Of a stretch of DNA of 64,000 bases, positions 22,965 through 34,136 are shown piece by piece. Source of the DNA: Terfezia claveryi (Eukaryota; Ascomycota; Pezizomycetes; Pezizales; Pezizaceae); assembly GCA_015179025.1 (NCBI GenBank), contig WHUX01000014.1, positions 434,001 through 498,000 on the forward strand, read 5' to 3'. Below the pieces are notes generated by a model. The model saw only the letters and a program-made list of their open reading frames with translations. It had not been told where the DNA came from and searched no databases. Numbering within the stretch: the first letter of the stretch is position 1; the number at the start of each line of letters is the position of its first letter. The position numbers were made by a program, and so were the translations under genes.

Positions 22965-23530
22965 CCGTTCTTCACTCCTCTCCCACATCTCTCCATCACA
23001 TTTCTTTCCCCCAACGAGGGAATCCTTTTCCCACTCCAAATATTAGTACTTCTCAACAGTCGTTTTAAACCTCCCCTTAGATGGAAACACTATAGGAAAC
23101 AAAAAGCGAGTTCGACAGGCATCGAATGAACCAAAACGACATACTTCCGTGACGGCTCCTGCTCCTGATACTCGCAAGTACTCCTAAGGTTTCGCCGTCA
23201 GGTCTAATACTCCTTTCCTCCCATGGTTCTTCAGTCCTCTCCAACATCTCTCCCATCATATTCTTTCTACACAACGAGGGGAATTCTTTTTCCCATTCAA
23301 AATATTGGTACTTCCCAACAGTCGTTTCTAAACATCCTATTAGATTATGAGTAATGAGTCTTTAAATAAAGAAAGAAATACCCTCCTTTAGATGGAAACA
23401 CCATAGGAAACAAACAGCGAGTTCGACCACCGAATGAAGCAAAACGAGATGCTTCCGTATCGGTTCCGACTAATCCTCGTAGGTACTCCTAAGGTTCCAC
23501 CGCCAGGCCTCTAATACTCTTCCCTTACTT
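22965..23530. repeat. Diverged tandem duplication, about 260-310 bp per copy
   Basis: The block from about 22965 is repeated from about 23225. Matching landmarks are CTCTCCCACATCTCTCC and CTCTCCAACATCTCTCC, then CCAACGAGGG and ACAACGAGGG, TAGATGGAAACAC in both, AGCGAGTTCGAC in both, and TACTCCTAAGGTT in both. The second copy has about 50 extra bases (around 23340-23385). Divergence indicates an old duplication. Confidence 0.8.
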
Positions 23531-25829
23531 ACATCAAACACTGACTGCTCCTCCTAATACTAGTGCTCTGCAGCTACAGTTCTGAATGAGCACCTGAATG
23601 ATAAGTGTAGCCTGCACGGCGAGCTATCCGTTTCTCACTGGGTGCTGGATGGTCTTCCAGAACTTTATCCCAGCTCCTCTTTAGGTATTTTTTCACTCAC
23701 TTCTTACTACCTAGTTCTCCTTCTTTGTTTATTTCAACCACTAACTTTTCATACCAGAACCTGGTGCCTAGGCTAGGTATGCACAGTAAGGGAGACCGCA
23801 CCTCCTTACGTCATCTGCATACATCGAAAGTGTTGGAGTGGATTGGAAACCGGGAGGGTACTTGCTGTTCGCCACAATCACCAGTACAGTACCTGCTGCC
23901 CACAAACATATACTCTTCCGGCGATGGTTCCAAAGAATTCAGGAACTATTCCTCCTCGTGTAGGCTTCTCACTTCACTTCCTACTGCCTGTGTTAGATAC
24001 TCTTCATATTCTTTTCAATGCGTCAATTTCATTGCCTTGCTCACCTCAGTGAGTAGCTTCAGGTGGTATTTGTTTACCTACGAGGTCACTCTTCTACATT
24101 GGAAATATTCTAGATACTTCTTGCACACACCAGTTCAAAGACCCCGGCGGCGGCAGATACCCATACCCACTATCTTGTCGTCGGATAAAAGCGCTCTCCC
24201 CCGCCGGCAGAACCAGACTGCCCGCCCCTCAACATAGGCAGCCGAGTTCGCTCCCTCAGCACCCCACAGAGACCTTCCGTTCCCGAGTACGTTCCACACT
24301 CATGTGCAGAGTACACCCCGTCTCAATAATCACTCATTGTGATTGGCTCCTCCAGATACTGTTGTCAAACTCCTCCTTCTACTTAGATCCTCTAGGCTCG
24401 GCTTAGCTTGGCTGCACATCCTCGCGTAATACAAACTGAAGTTGCTACCGTCAATAGCAGAACATCCAGACGGAATTGAGGTCCACATAGTCTCCACCAC
24501 AATAGAATAAAGAGAAACTTCATTTTCCCCCTAGTTCCCTACAATTCTCGATGAACTAGATCTAAGACCTACTAATAATTCAAGTGCCTGCTCGTAATAC
24601 AGCACTCCTAGTCACGAGTTCAGTTCCTTCGAACTGTGTCCCCAGGTAAAGTTTGAAATTAGAAATAATATGGTATGTTTTACACCCCCCCACACTTCCT
24701 TTTCTTAATCACTGACCTCTCGTCCTAATTCCCTGTAATGCAGGCTCGCCTCTCTCACTCGCGATTAGCGAATACCTCGAACGCAATCGTGCCTGTGGTG
24801 AGAGCAGAGTCAAAACACTACCAATATGGCAACTAGCACTCTTATTGATAAGAAAACAAGGGTATTTGTTCACCTGCAATTTTCTACGAGCTTAGTTGGA
24901 TGTTGGTATTTTCAATGGTTCATAATATAGCAATGCTTAAACTTTGGGGTACATTTCCGTTCTCACTTTGCCACTTGATCAACCTGCTAAAGATTACAAT
25001 AGCAAACACCAAACACTTTCTTTAGCTCATATATGCCCTGTGGATAGAGAGCACTTATCAGCTCTTCAATGCAGCCATGAAAACAACAAACTGAAACACC
25101 ATGCCAATCGGAGATCTCGATTATGGTGCCGGTCTATTTATTAACAAAGCACTCGATCAGTTCGTCTAAGCAAGATTAGTTGACGTCGGACACGGCTTTC
25201 TTGAGCCTCTGTACTGTATAACATACTCTACGAAACGCTCTTTGGGACACCAAATAAGGCAAGGGGGACTTGGTTAAACGACCGAACTATACCGGGAGCA
25301 GGGACTCTGGGAGCGAGGATCAGTCTGGTGCGACCTCCCTACTACCTTGCATAGCGCGCTGGCAGTGCAGGATAATTAGGAACGAGATTACTATGTTCAG
25401 TTATTACTATGTAGTAAGATTTTGTAAGCGGGAAGAAAGGGAATATTTGGTTTGGAATATGTGATTAGCCTTCGGGTATATGGGTAGTAAGCGGTCGGAT
25501 GGAGGGAGAGTGGGGAAGATTGCACATGCATATACTAGGTGGACGAAGACCTTGGAGATGTCTCGGGCTGCGAGAGTAATTGAAACAGAAAGAGAGAGGA
25601 AAGAGAAGTTTGTATCCGAATTTTGACATAGTGCCTGCTGTTGGATTGTTCTGAACTTACATATTCTTCTCTTTGCTGTGATTATTGTGCATACAAACAT
25701 TCTGCTTCTGTTGTAGTGTGGATTTACGCCAGGAGGATTACTTATTCGTTTGAGACGTATTCACAGTTTAAAAGTCGAGCGGGTATTGTGAAATTTATTC
25801 ACTCCTCAATATCAATACATCACAACACC
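23531..25829. other. Gene-poor region
   Basis: The longest open stretch is 23725-24237 (plus), which lacks motifs or splice support. AACCAGACTG near 24211 resembles a decayed micro-insertion end. Nothing else stands out. Confidence 0.35.
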
Positions 25830-25844
25830 GTGCCAACCAGACTA
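25830..25844 (-). mobile_element. Micro-insertion family end, flanks decayed
   Basis: GTGCCAACCAGACTA is an exact complement of the family 15-mer. Flanking 9-mers CACAACACC and CACAAAATT agree at 6 of 9 places, so a target duplication is possible but not proven. Confidence 0.55.
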
Positions 25845-25978
25845 CACAAAATTTGCTTTTGGTTTTCTACAAGTTATTTACCTTTCTGCTCTAGGTAGCA
25901 TGCATTCTGATTATGTCCGCAACTCAAGCTTCAGGCTCCCGCGTACCAGCTAGAGTTCTTGACCGAAGCCTTTCATCA

Positions 25979-26009
25979 CCTCTACGAGGGGCTTGTGCCA
26001 ACCAGACTA
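25979..26009 (-). mobile_element. 31-bp micro-insertion with hairpin and exact 9-bp duplication
   Basis: The insert starts CCTCTACGAGGGG (a CCTC-tac-GAGG hairpin) and ends GTGCCAACCAGACTA. It is flanked by exact CTTTCATCA repeats (25970-25978 and 26010-26018). The layout and length match the copy at 37480. Confidence 0.85.
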
Positions 26010-27104
26010 CTTTCATCAGTACCTACGTGATACTCGATATGATTAATATAAGGGATGGCTTTTACAAGCTCAGGATTCTGACTGTGACAATGCTCCAAAA
26101 GTAAGCAGAAATGAAGAGAAAGCTCGCTTTCGAGTTCTATAAAAGTTTTATTGGATGAAGATGAAAAGCTTTGTTATAATGCCTCTTGGAGGTTCAAGAA
26201 AGGATATTTAATATTTATTATGGAACAATGTTATGGAATCATTCAGCCGGAAGTACATTGGCTACTTAAGCACTGTAAGGTATAGAAATTAAATTCTTAC
26301 TCAATGTAGATAAAAATTACGAAAACACTTGAATATAGGTGTGTGTGGTTTAACTGTCTAAATCGAATAACAATGCCACTCTAACCAATTGTTGTTAATA
26401 GATTATCTGAATGAGTTCAAATTGATCTAGCTAATTGATATGCGACATGAGCCACATAGACAATATAAATGTATCTGCCCACATGAAAGACCATTATAGC
26501 AAGTGGTGTAAGCTTTCTCCATTAGAAGACGAAACGGTAAGTTAATCTATTAATACAAGTAGTATAATACTAATATAATTAGGCTGAGTCTGTTGTATCT
26601 GCTATGACATTATGAATTCAGCTTTATGGTCTACGGGAAATTCTACAGTGCGTCGAGCACAAGACTATGTGCGTCTGCCCTGAGACAATTCTGCCTCGGC
26701 ATAGCCTAGGTAGTGCGGCGATGACTGTAGCGGGAAGCACACCATAGGGGGTGATTGGTGCGAATAGCCTGTGTAGCTCAATGAGAAAGATGACAGAAGG
26801 ATTAAACGGAGGCATTTGGATAATGACTTCAGGTTAGCTTCTGGGCAGGGCTAGAATTATGATGCCGTGATGGGAGAAGATGGAGGGCATTTGCAATACC
26901 TATTCTTCATCTCAGTTTATATTCTTTAGTGAGATTGTTAGAGTCGAAGTTATGTTACTTCATTTCTCTAGTCTGAGGGTTTTTCGAGGAGGCTCCCGAT
27001 TCTCAAATTATCTTTATGAAGCAATACAACCACAAGTTTCACCGTCTGCTATAATGAAGACGGGATCGAATGCACAAAGGGACTTATCTACTCAATCTGT
27101 GGTA
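26010..27104. other. AT-rich region, possible unidentified element debris
   Basis: No gene identified. Scattered short protein-like stretches between 26100 and 26540 are broken by many stops and could be old transposon debris, but no family is recognisable. Confidence 0.35.
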
Positions 27105-27244
27105 CAGCTAGGTGGCAAAAAGTTTCATACCCTGCATAAGCATGTAAGAAGTATCTTATCATTTTCCCATACAAAATCCCCAAATATGTAGCATTTGGGT
27201 CTTTTCATGCAGAGGGGGGTATGAAACTTTTTGCCACCTAGCTG
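27105..27244. mobile_element. 140-bp MITE with 28-bp perfect terminal inverted repeats, TA target site
   Basis: The left end CAGCTAGGTGGCAAAAAG (continuing TTTCATACCC) is perfectly inverted at the right end, giving 28 bp of identity. The element is bounded by TA on both sides (27103-27104 and 27245-27246). The TA duplication and ends are typical of non-autonomous Tc1/mariner elements. The interior (about 84 bp) has no coding capacity. Perfect termini imply recent activity. A transposase N-terminus relic with a similar CTAGCTGTA end sits at 49870-50142. Confidence 0.9.
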
Positions 27245-29703
27245 TATGAAGTCAGCATCATGAGATATTGTCATAGATATGTATAGCTCCCTGAAAGAAC
27301 GGCCCTATTGCGACAAAAAAGCTGACATATATTGCTATGGAACGCATACCTAGAAGACTTGGAAAACACATGATACGGAGAGTAGAGGCCCCGTTTTGCG
27401 AAATGTTCGCTCCTGGGGGTGAAGGGGTCCAGAGTGGTGAAGAATACTGGCGGAAGTGACTGGGGTATAAACCTTTCCTTGTCTAATCTTCTTTCTGTAT
27501 TTACTGTGGGGGAGGGCAACTAGCCCTTAGATTGGATAATCCGCTGCAGAGCTCGGGAAATGTATTCCCTTGTTATGAGCTCGAATAGTTCAAATACGAG
27601 TACCAAAGGTATAAAAAAAATTAAATTAAATTGTGTTGGTAATGTGTGGGCAATGATAATAGACGACGGGGCTACCATGTCCTATGGTAGGACACAGTGG
27701 AGGATATTCTCCTCGGCACCTTGTGCTACCAGACCAGTAGCCTATATAAGTATCATGTGATCCTGCACTCATAGGTTATCATAGTTTCTATACACGAGTG
27801 ACCGGGCACTTGAAGAAGCCGCCGTGGTGTCCTACGATTCTCCAAGGGTTATGAGATATTTACACAGTGTAAAATGGAATAGATATAGTGCTTTATGACT
27901 TTAGAATGAATAAGACGTGTAATAAAGCTACTAAGAAAAGCTACCAAAAAACAAAGTAGATAACTGCCCAGATGCCGCCTATTCCCCGAATACCAAATTG
28001 TTACCCCACCCCATAAATTTAATTTCATCATCATTTTCTGAGTTTCAAGAAAAGACTATCGAAGCACTAGATGGGATATCTGAAGTATGGCCAAGGCTGA
28101 GGCTATGCTTAGGCTGGAAACTTCGTTATGGGTATCTAAAGCAATGAGTAGAAACAAGTATGATTTTGTCGATATATTTATATACTTCAACCCATACAAA
28201 ACTTACTTGACCAGCATGACGGCTCTGCATATGTGAAGCGATACAATCAATACTGGTCCTCACGATGTCGGAAAATAAACAACCCACCAACCCTCATGCT
28301 GTCTGCCGGGAGTGGATTAAGGCTGTGACCTTATTCGTTGAAGGGTAAAAAAGTAATCGATTCCTACCAGAAGCAAATCATTCATAGGTGTGGACAAATA
28401 CCGCATTTAAGAGAACACTTGAATCTAATACCATCAACATCATTGCGCCGAAATGTGCTTTTAGGATTCAATAAATTAACGACAGATAAGTAAACATCAC
28501 TCTAAGAGTGGTTGCGCTATTAATTCTATGAGTCTAGCGGTGAAAACCCTGGAAGATAAGTGAAATATGAAATTCGATCAATCGAACCTGGATTCGGTGT
28601 CAAGACAGCGGCAGCATGCTATATAATAGCGAGTCCGCAACTCTGCGAAGAAGCCATCTTTACCGGACTTCCCAAAACACAGACTTTACGTTTCACGACA
28701 GGACCTGTGGCGCTCCTCATTGCTTCCCAGTCTATTTTGCAAGATCATAGACCACACAGTGGTCGAGCCAAAGAAAGCTAACGCACCCAGCAAGCCAAAT
28801 GAAAGGAATTCGCTGCCCCTTGCGTACCGGCGACTGTGTTGTTAACCTTTCTTTGGCGGCATCCTGTTGGAACAAATTCCTGAAAAATGGTCGGAAGCCC
28901 TTCATAGTATTAACATCGGTCTCCATGATATACGGTAAGATGCGGGGGATGTTCAACACGACCTCGGATACCGACGCCATTCTGAGGCCTGTATGATCAA
29001 TAACTTCAAGGCCACACCTATGTACCTAGTAGGAGCTCCCTCTTTCTAACCACCGAGCCCCCAAAGACGTTGTAAGAGGATCCTATTTCCAATGTTAAGC
29101 CACTGGTACCAGGGACCGGCCCTGTGGTTGGATAATTTACCGGGCTTTGACCCAGAGGCTCGTCATAGGTTAGATATAGCCTGCTTGCGCTGGTTAGAGC
29201 AACCTGAATACGAGTACTGAAAAGAAAATGAAAATACTGATTTGATCACCTACCCAGACATCACTACCACACAACGGAAGGATACAGCACCCTCGGATTC
29301 TAGTTTACGAACTCATGGCCCCGCAGAGCCAAGCACAACGGGTGACCCCCGTACTAGTACTAGCTATAAATGATCTGTGAGCTGGGTGCATCTTGAATTC
29401 CCGGTTCACGCAGTTTTGGAAGATGAATGCATGTTTAAGGTCAGGTCTCGGGAATTCAATAGCTTTTTTCCCTTGGCCATGACCTTGCTACATTCCTTTT
29501 GCCATCGAAAGCCATAGATGTCGCTGACGTCGAACAACTTAGTGTTGATGGCATATTTTATGCAAGTGAAACCGTTAAGGCGTAATCCAGTCTCTATTAC
29601 CTGCCCATGGACATGAGGATCTGTAACAGCTGAGAGCAAGACCACTTTGGGTTCAAGATACCTTGCCGGTTGAAAATTTGGTGCGGGCGGCAGTTGGGGC
29701 CAT
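27245..29703. other. Gene-poor region with one protein-like fragment
   Basis: No full gene. A short plus-strand frame starting ATG at about 29090 encodes a natural-looking peptide (MLSHWYQGPALWLDNLPGFD, then PEARHRLDIACLRWLEQ) before a stop near 29220. It could be a stray exon or a transposon fragment. GC content is locally higher from 28560 to 29330. Confidence 0.35.
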
Positions 29704-29749
29704 TAGTCTGGCTTGGGACCTCAGTCTGATGTCTCCCTATATCAGAATT

Positions 29750-29775
29750 CTCCTGGGAGGAGTGCAACCAGACTA
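29750..29775 (-). mobile_element. 26-bp micro-insertion with hairpin and exact 9-bp duplication
   Basis: The insert starts CTCCTGGGAGGAG (a CTCCT/AGGAG hairpin) and ends TGCAACCAGACTA. It is flanked by exact ATCAGAATT repeats (29741-29749 and 29776-29784). A degenerate TAGTCTGGCTTGG lies 46 bases upstream at 29704. Confidence 0.85.
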
Positions 29776-29819
29776 ATCAGAATTGGGGGTGAACATCTTG
29801 GCTGCCCGATACACACTCG

Positions 29820-30190
29820 AGACTGGAGCGCGGGAGGTGATATCTAGTTCCCGATGGACTGATAGATATGCCCACGAAAATCAACATACACACGCAATGC
29901 TCGGGAATGATAGAGGACTGGAGCACAAGCCAAGTCGTAAGATCTAGTTCCCGATAGACTGATAGGTATGCCCACGAGAATCAACAGACACACGCCATAC
30001 TCGGGACTGACAGAGAGGACTGGAGCGCAAGTCTTAATATCAGGTTCCCGATGGACTGATAGGTATGCCCACGAGAATCAACAAACACACGCCATACTCG
30101 GGACTGACAGAGAGGACTGGAGCGCAAGTCTTAATATCAAGTTCCCGATGGACTGATAGGTTTGTCCACGAAAATCAACAAAAACACGCC
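29820..30190 (+). repeat. Minisatellite, 97-100 bp units, about 3.7 copies
   Basis: Units beginning GTTCCCGAT(A/G)GACTGATAG start at 29847, 29947, 30044 and 30141. The second and third are nearly identical. Each contains CCCACGA(G/A)AATCAACA and ACTCGGGA with GGACTGGAGC. The last copy is truncated at about 30190, some 15 bases before the TATA box of the next gene. Confidence 0.92.
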
Positions 30191-30205
30191 ATGTTGATAT
30201 GTGTG

Positions 30206-30214
30206 TATATATAT
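30206..30214 (+). promoter_or_regulatory. TATA box of the CxCxxC-repeat gene
   Basis: TATATATAT lies about 115-120 bases before the ATG at 30329 and just after the minisatellite. A pyrimidine-rich stretch (CTTTCCTCTGCTTC, about 30283-30296) follows, as is common near fungal transcription starts. Confidence 0.6.
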
Positions 30215-30328
30215 GAGCACCGATCGCAATTGAAGAATGTCCTCCCAGACTCGTTCCACACGTCGACCAACCCTTTTGTAACTTTCCTCTGCTTCAGCTC
30301 AGCGAATACCAAAATCACCGACGTCGAC

Positions 30329-31105
30329 ATGTCTCAACCACCAGACAACTCGGGGAAGTCAAAGCATCCCAACTTGTTCCATCGTTTCAAACACCACTTG
30401 CGGAAGAACAAATCAGGGAAAGGGAAAGGCCCAGCGGAAGCGGAACAGCATGCACCAGGGCCAGAGGAGGGTGATCCATCCCTTATGAGTTACATTACTG
30501 CAGCCGCGAATCAACAAGGGACCCAGCTTGAGCACGACTGCCGGTGCGAAGCCTGCATTGCAGCGGAGAATCCTGATCCCTCCCTGATGGGTTACATTCA
30601 AGCCGCTGCGAGTGGAGAAGCAAATCCAGATATAGACTGTGAGTGTGCAGTCTGCGCAGCCCACAGGGTGAAACACCCACAATCCATAGAGGACGCCTAC
30701 TTTTCTGCCATGAGACATTCAGGGCCAGTCAAGAAAGCCTATTTTTCGGTCCCGAGAGATGCAGATGCAATGCGTGCTGGAGCATACAACACTACCTCCC
30801 TCAGCGGCCACGCTGTTGCAGGCACGCAGATCAACAATCCTGATACCGGTAGCCCAAAGCAGCCAACAGGGCATGAGGAAGAATACCCTCAGATCATGAT
30901 CCCCAATCTTGAAGACCCTATGTCGAGTTACGTTCCCTCCGTAGCTACAACGAACAAAAACGTCCCCCAAGCTCCAGTTGTAGCGGATCCCTTGGATCCC
31001 AACCCGCAACCGGTGAACGCTCCAGCAACACTGCCTCATCTTCTGAGGAGCCTTGTCGGAAAAGAACGTGGTCATGGAAAGGGAGGTGCAGGTCATAAGC
31101 ATTGA
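30329..31105 (+). CDS. Intronless gene, small protein with two CxCxxC repeat modules
   Basis: The protein is 258 residues. The reading frame is open further upstream through the minisatellite, but the TATA box at 30206 and the context at GACATGTC favour the ATG at 30329. The N-terminus is basic (HRFKHHLRKNKSGKGKG). Two modules follow at about residues 50-115: DPSLMSYITAAANQQG...HDCRCEACIAAEN and DPSLMGYIQAAASGE...IDCECAVCAAHR. Each pairs a short helix with a CxCxxC cluster that could bind metal. A third, Cys-less echo is DPMSSYVPSV. The rest is low complexity and the C-terminus is GHGKGGAGHKH. No signal peptide. Family not recognised; metal binding is inference from the Cys spacing. Confidence 0.7.
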   Translation: MSQPPDNSGKSKHPNLFHRFKHHLRKNKSGKGKGPAEAEQHAPGPEEGDPSLMSYITAAANQQGTQLEHDCRCEACIAAENPDPSLMGYIQAAASGEANPDIDCECAVCAAHRVKHPQSIEDAYFSAMRHSGPVKKAYFSVPRDADAMRAGAYNTTSLSGHAVAGTQINNPDTGSPKQPTGHEEEYPQIMIPNLEDPMSSYVPSVATTNKNVPQAPVVADPLDPNPQPVNAPATLPHLLRSLVGKERGHGKGGAGHKH

Positions 31106-32600
31106 TGAGCAGAGTACAATGTCTGCGCAGTCGATGGATAGGTAGCTTGGGCAGGGTAAACTGCACTCTCAACCCACTCACGGAAAATTGCGCAGAAAAC
31201 GAACTTGCAAGCCCCTCCGCAACATTTCCCTTTTTCAATCCTGTATAAATGTTTGAGGGGAGGTTTACTTCTTGTGAGGTGTTCTATCATGTTTTGAGGC
31301 ATAATCATTGGGTTTATTTTCTTTTGTTCGGGGACTTTCTTTTCTACTTTAATTCATGTTTTACGGACATCAAAGGTCTTCTCTTCTCAATCAATTTTAC
31401 GATAACAAGGAAACTCTTCTTCAATTCTATTCTACCAATTCTTTGTGCGTCCCCCCAACTTCAGTGAGCTCTCTTGGCTAGATACCCTCTACGAGATTTT
31501 TCTTTTGAAGTCTATACGTCTATGGAGCCTAAGGCTATGAGACGGCCCCGTTCCCTCATCTCAGAAGACTCGGTACACCCACGAAACAACGACTACGTAA
31601 ACTTCCAGCCTCCCTAACCTAAGAAAACAGACTACCAAGATAACCCCTTCCTCCTCCGCCACGCCCACCCGGCCCTTCCCCGAATATAGGCCAAACCTCC
31701 GCCGCTACGCCCCTTACCTGCCCTCCATTCGCACGAAGTCGCCCCTCTTCAGACTAGATCCAAGACCAGGAAGAATGTCTCGAGAAGGTCCACCGTGTGC
31801 TCTTCCTCCCCGTCTCTCACATTCTCCAACCACCTCTTCTTCTCATCATCTCATCCATCTCCTCCCAGCTCCTCCATCTTCTGCCTATCTCCTCCTCACG
31901 TGGACACAGTAAGGCTACGTGCCTGTCTTCATGTACCGGCCACATGTTCGGCGTGTGGGATCAACTGTATAGATTCCCCTTCCCAGTCCTGTAATGGACG
32001 TAGTTGATCCTAGCCTTCCTCCCCATCTCACTACTCTAACCCCTCCTGTCCCTGCTACTCTTATTTCTGCTTCCCGCCTCATTATCTACTCCTGCTTACG
32101 GCCTCTCTCCATGATGAGGGGCTCTACTGGTATAGCTCCTCGGCCCATTTTCGCTGGGGCGTCCACTCGTTCATTGCTAGGGATGACAACATGTGCCTTT
32201 ACCCAACCGACTGTGACGGCTCCAGCCCCCAAGCCCCCATGCCCAGGTCTGCGATCCTTGCCTTCCCTCTCCTTCCTGCCGTCTTAATCGTTACAATTGC
32301 CGCTTGCGAGTCCGTAAGGATCGGGACCTTCCATTCTGGTGGCGATTTTTCGAGGGCCGGCTATGCCAGCCACCTCTCCGTCCCAGCCACCTCTCCGTCC
32401 CAAGCCACCTCTCCGTCCCAGCTGTGCATATCCTATCTACCCTCTCCGAGATGCTGCAACGACGTTTTGAGAATAGGTAGAAATTGCCCCACTGACTAAG
32501 ATCGTGGGAGCCACCAGCCCTGTTGTGGGTAACAACTGATCGAAGAACATGGAGCTTCATGGTTACACCATTGCCATGACAATCACAGTTGAACCTACAG
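31106..32600. other. Intergenic, partly GC- and C/T-rich
   Basis: The stretch 31600-32440 is C/T-rich with several overlapping short frames but no clear coding signal or splice sites. A 17-bp triplicate is listed separately. Confidence 0.4.
32368..32419 (+). repeat. 17-bp tandem repeat, three copies
   Basis: AGCCACCTCTCCGTCCC occurs three times (32368, 32385, 32403), the third offset by one extra base. Confidence 0.9.
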
Positions 32601-32960
32601 TATGCGACGGGGTAGTGAAACACGACGGGGATATGCAACAAAACGGCTGTTGGGTAGAACTCAATGATTTTTCGGTGGAATTGGACGGCAGGGATCTCAA
32701 AAGCTGTGCACGAGTAAGGAGAATAATTTTTAAAGTGCCAAAGAGCCCTGGATCATGGAGTACAGGGAGGTAAACCGATATATGGCTAATATATGAATTG
32801 TGTGATGTGAATATATAACCGAGTATTAAATTCGAATAATATGATTGAGCAGAGCCTGAGTACATTTCCTGCCTCTCTCATATAGTGCAAAAACTAAGAA
32901 GTCAAGTCCACACCTCATGGTATGACGGAAGATACATGGGCCTGCACCCAAAGTAGGGGG
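32601..32960 (+). repeat. Left arm of a ~350-bp inverted repeat
   Basis: This matches the reverse complement of 33797-34136 across its length. Shared landmarks are GCGACGGGG, ATATGCAACAAAACGGCTG, GAGCCCTGG, GATATATGGCTAATATATG, CAGAG followed by CTG, and CCTGCACCCAAAGT. The left arm has an 18-bp internal duplication near 32607-32630. A partial third copy (AAGAGCCCTGGATTACG) lies near 33081. Confidence 0.88.
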
Positions 32961-33290
32961 TCCGGGCCGGAAGTGCAATATAGGGGGTGAAGGCTCAAAC
33001 TCGAGTAGTTTTCATCAGATTTAAATAGTTGGGAGCTAAAAACGAACGTGTGAGTCCATAGAAACGTTTATAAATTGCCCAAGAGCCCTGGATTACGCAG
33101 CCAATAGGGTTATCCTGATATATGTTATGCCTAATGTTTTCACATCTAGCTAGGAGTGGGCCTGGAACTCTACAATAAGGTGCGTCTCTGTATATTCCCT
33201 TCTCCACCCATACAGCGTGAAGCAAACAGACCCTATTACAACCTTAAAAAAGCATATAGAATCTATGACTTGAGCCTACATAAGCTGTGT

Positions 33291-33305
33291 GGGGGGGGGG
33301 GGGGG
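33291..33305 (+). repeat. Poly-G run of 15
   Basis: Fifteen consecutive G between the arms of the inverted repeat. Confidence 0.95.
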
Positions 33306-33458
33306 TTGCGCGATTTGTAGTAACAGAATTATCAAAATAGCCCAGAACCAGTACCTAGCTGCTCAAAACGGTCTTCCCATTAAGCATATCCTATTCTAGG
33401 TCCTACATACAGCAATTAATGAGAATTGGATAAGGTTGGATAAGGTCACCCGAGCGCG

Positions 33459-33481
33459 CCCCCCCCCCCCCCCCCCCCCCC
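33459..33481 (+). repeat. Poly-C run of 23
   Basis: Twenty-three consecutive C, an unusually long tract for a fungal genome and prone to length error in sequencing. Confidence 0.95.
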
Positions 33482-33785
33482 TTACTAGGGCAAATATTGG
33501 TGCAACTTCAGATGACTGAGGATACCCTAAGAACTCAATAATTTAAGTGAATCTGGGTGAGAGAGAGAATCTTTGAGCAAACTTTCCGCTAGAGGTTAGA
33601 TGCCCGTAGATTGTTAGGGTGCTATTGCTGAGAAAGTGGAAATCCAGGCCTAATTATATAGATAATGGCTCAAAGCAAGCACCAAGTACCTTGATTTCAT
33701 GCCCGTAGTCTGGTAATTCGTTTGACATGCTAAACGCTTAACCTAGACCATTTTGGATATACTTGCTCCTAGGTAATCCTCAATG

Positions 33786-34136
33786 CCCCCCCCCCCCCCC
33801 CAACTTTGGGTGCAGGCTCATGTATCTTCCGTCATACAATGAGGTGTAGACTTGACTTCATGGTTTTTGCACTATATGAGAGGGGCAGGAAATGTACCCA
33901 GCCTCTGCTCAATCATATTATTCCAATTTAATATTATATATTCACATCACACAATTCATATATTAGCCATATATCAGGATACCTCCCCGGATTCCATTAC
34001 CCAGGGCTCTTAGGTACTTTACAAATTATTCTCCAAACTGGTACGCAGCCTTTGAGCCCCCTGTCGTCCAATTCCACCGAAAACTCATTGAGTTCTACCC
34101 AACAGCCGTTTTGTTGCATATCCCCGTCGCATGCTG
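33786..34136 (-). repeat. Right arm of the inverted repeat, bounded by poly-C
   Basis: A C16 run (33786-33801) leads directly into the arm, which mirrors 32601-32960. The left arm ends in a shorter G5 tract at the matching place, suggesting the homopolymer is part of the repeat terminus. Confidence 0.88.

Noticed and set aside
24204..24226. Additional micro-insertion at AACCAGACTG
   Set aside because: The end base differs and the flanking CCCGCC match is only 6 bp in a C-rich context.
23725..24237. 170-residue frame as a gene
   Set aside because: No motif, no splice or promoter support, and composition like its flanks.
29820..30190. CRISPR-like array
   Set aside because: Units are contiguous ~97-bp minisatellite copies without unique spacers, in a eukaryotic genome.
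30065..30328. N-terminal coding extension through the minisatellite
   Set aside because: The frame is open only because the repeat unit lacks stops; the TATA box at 30206 lies inside it, so the start is downstream.
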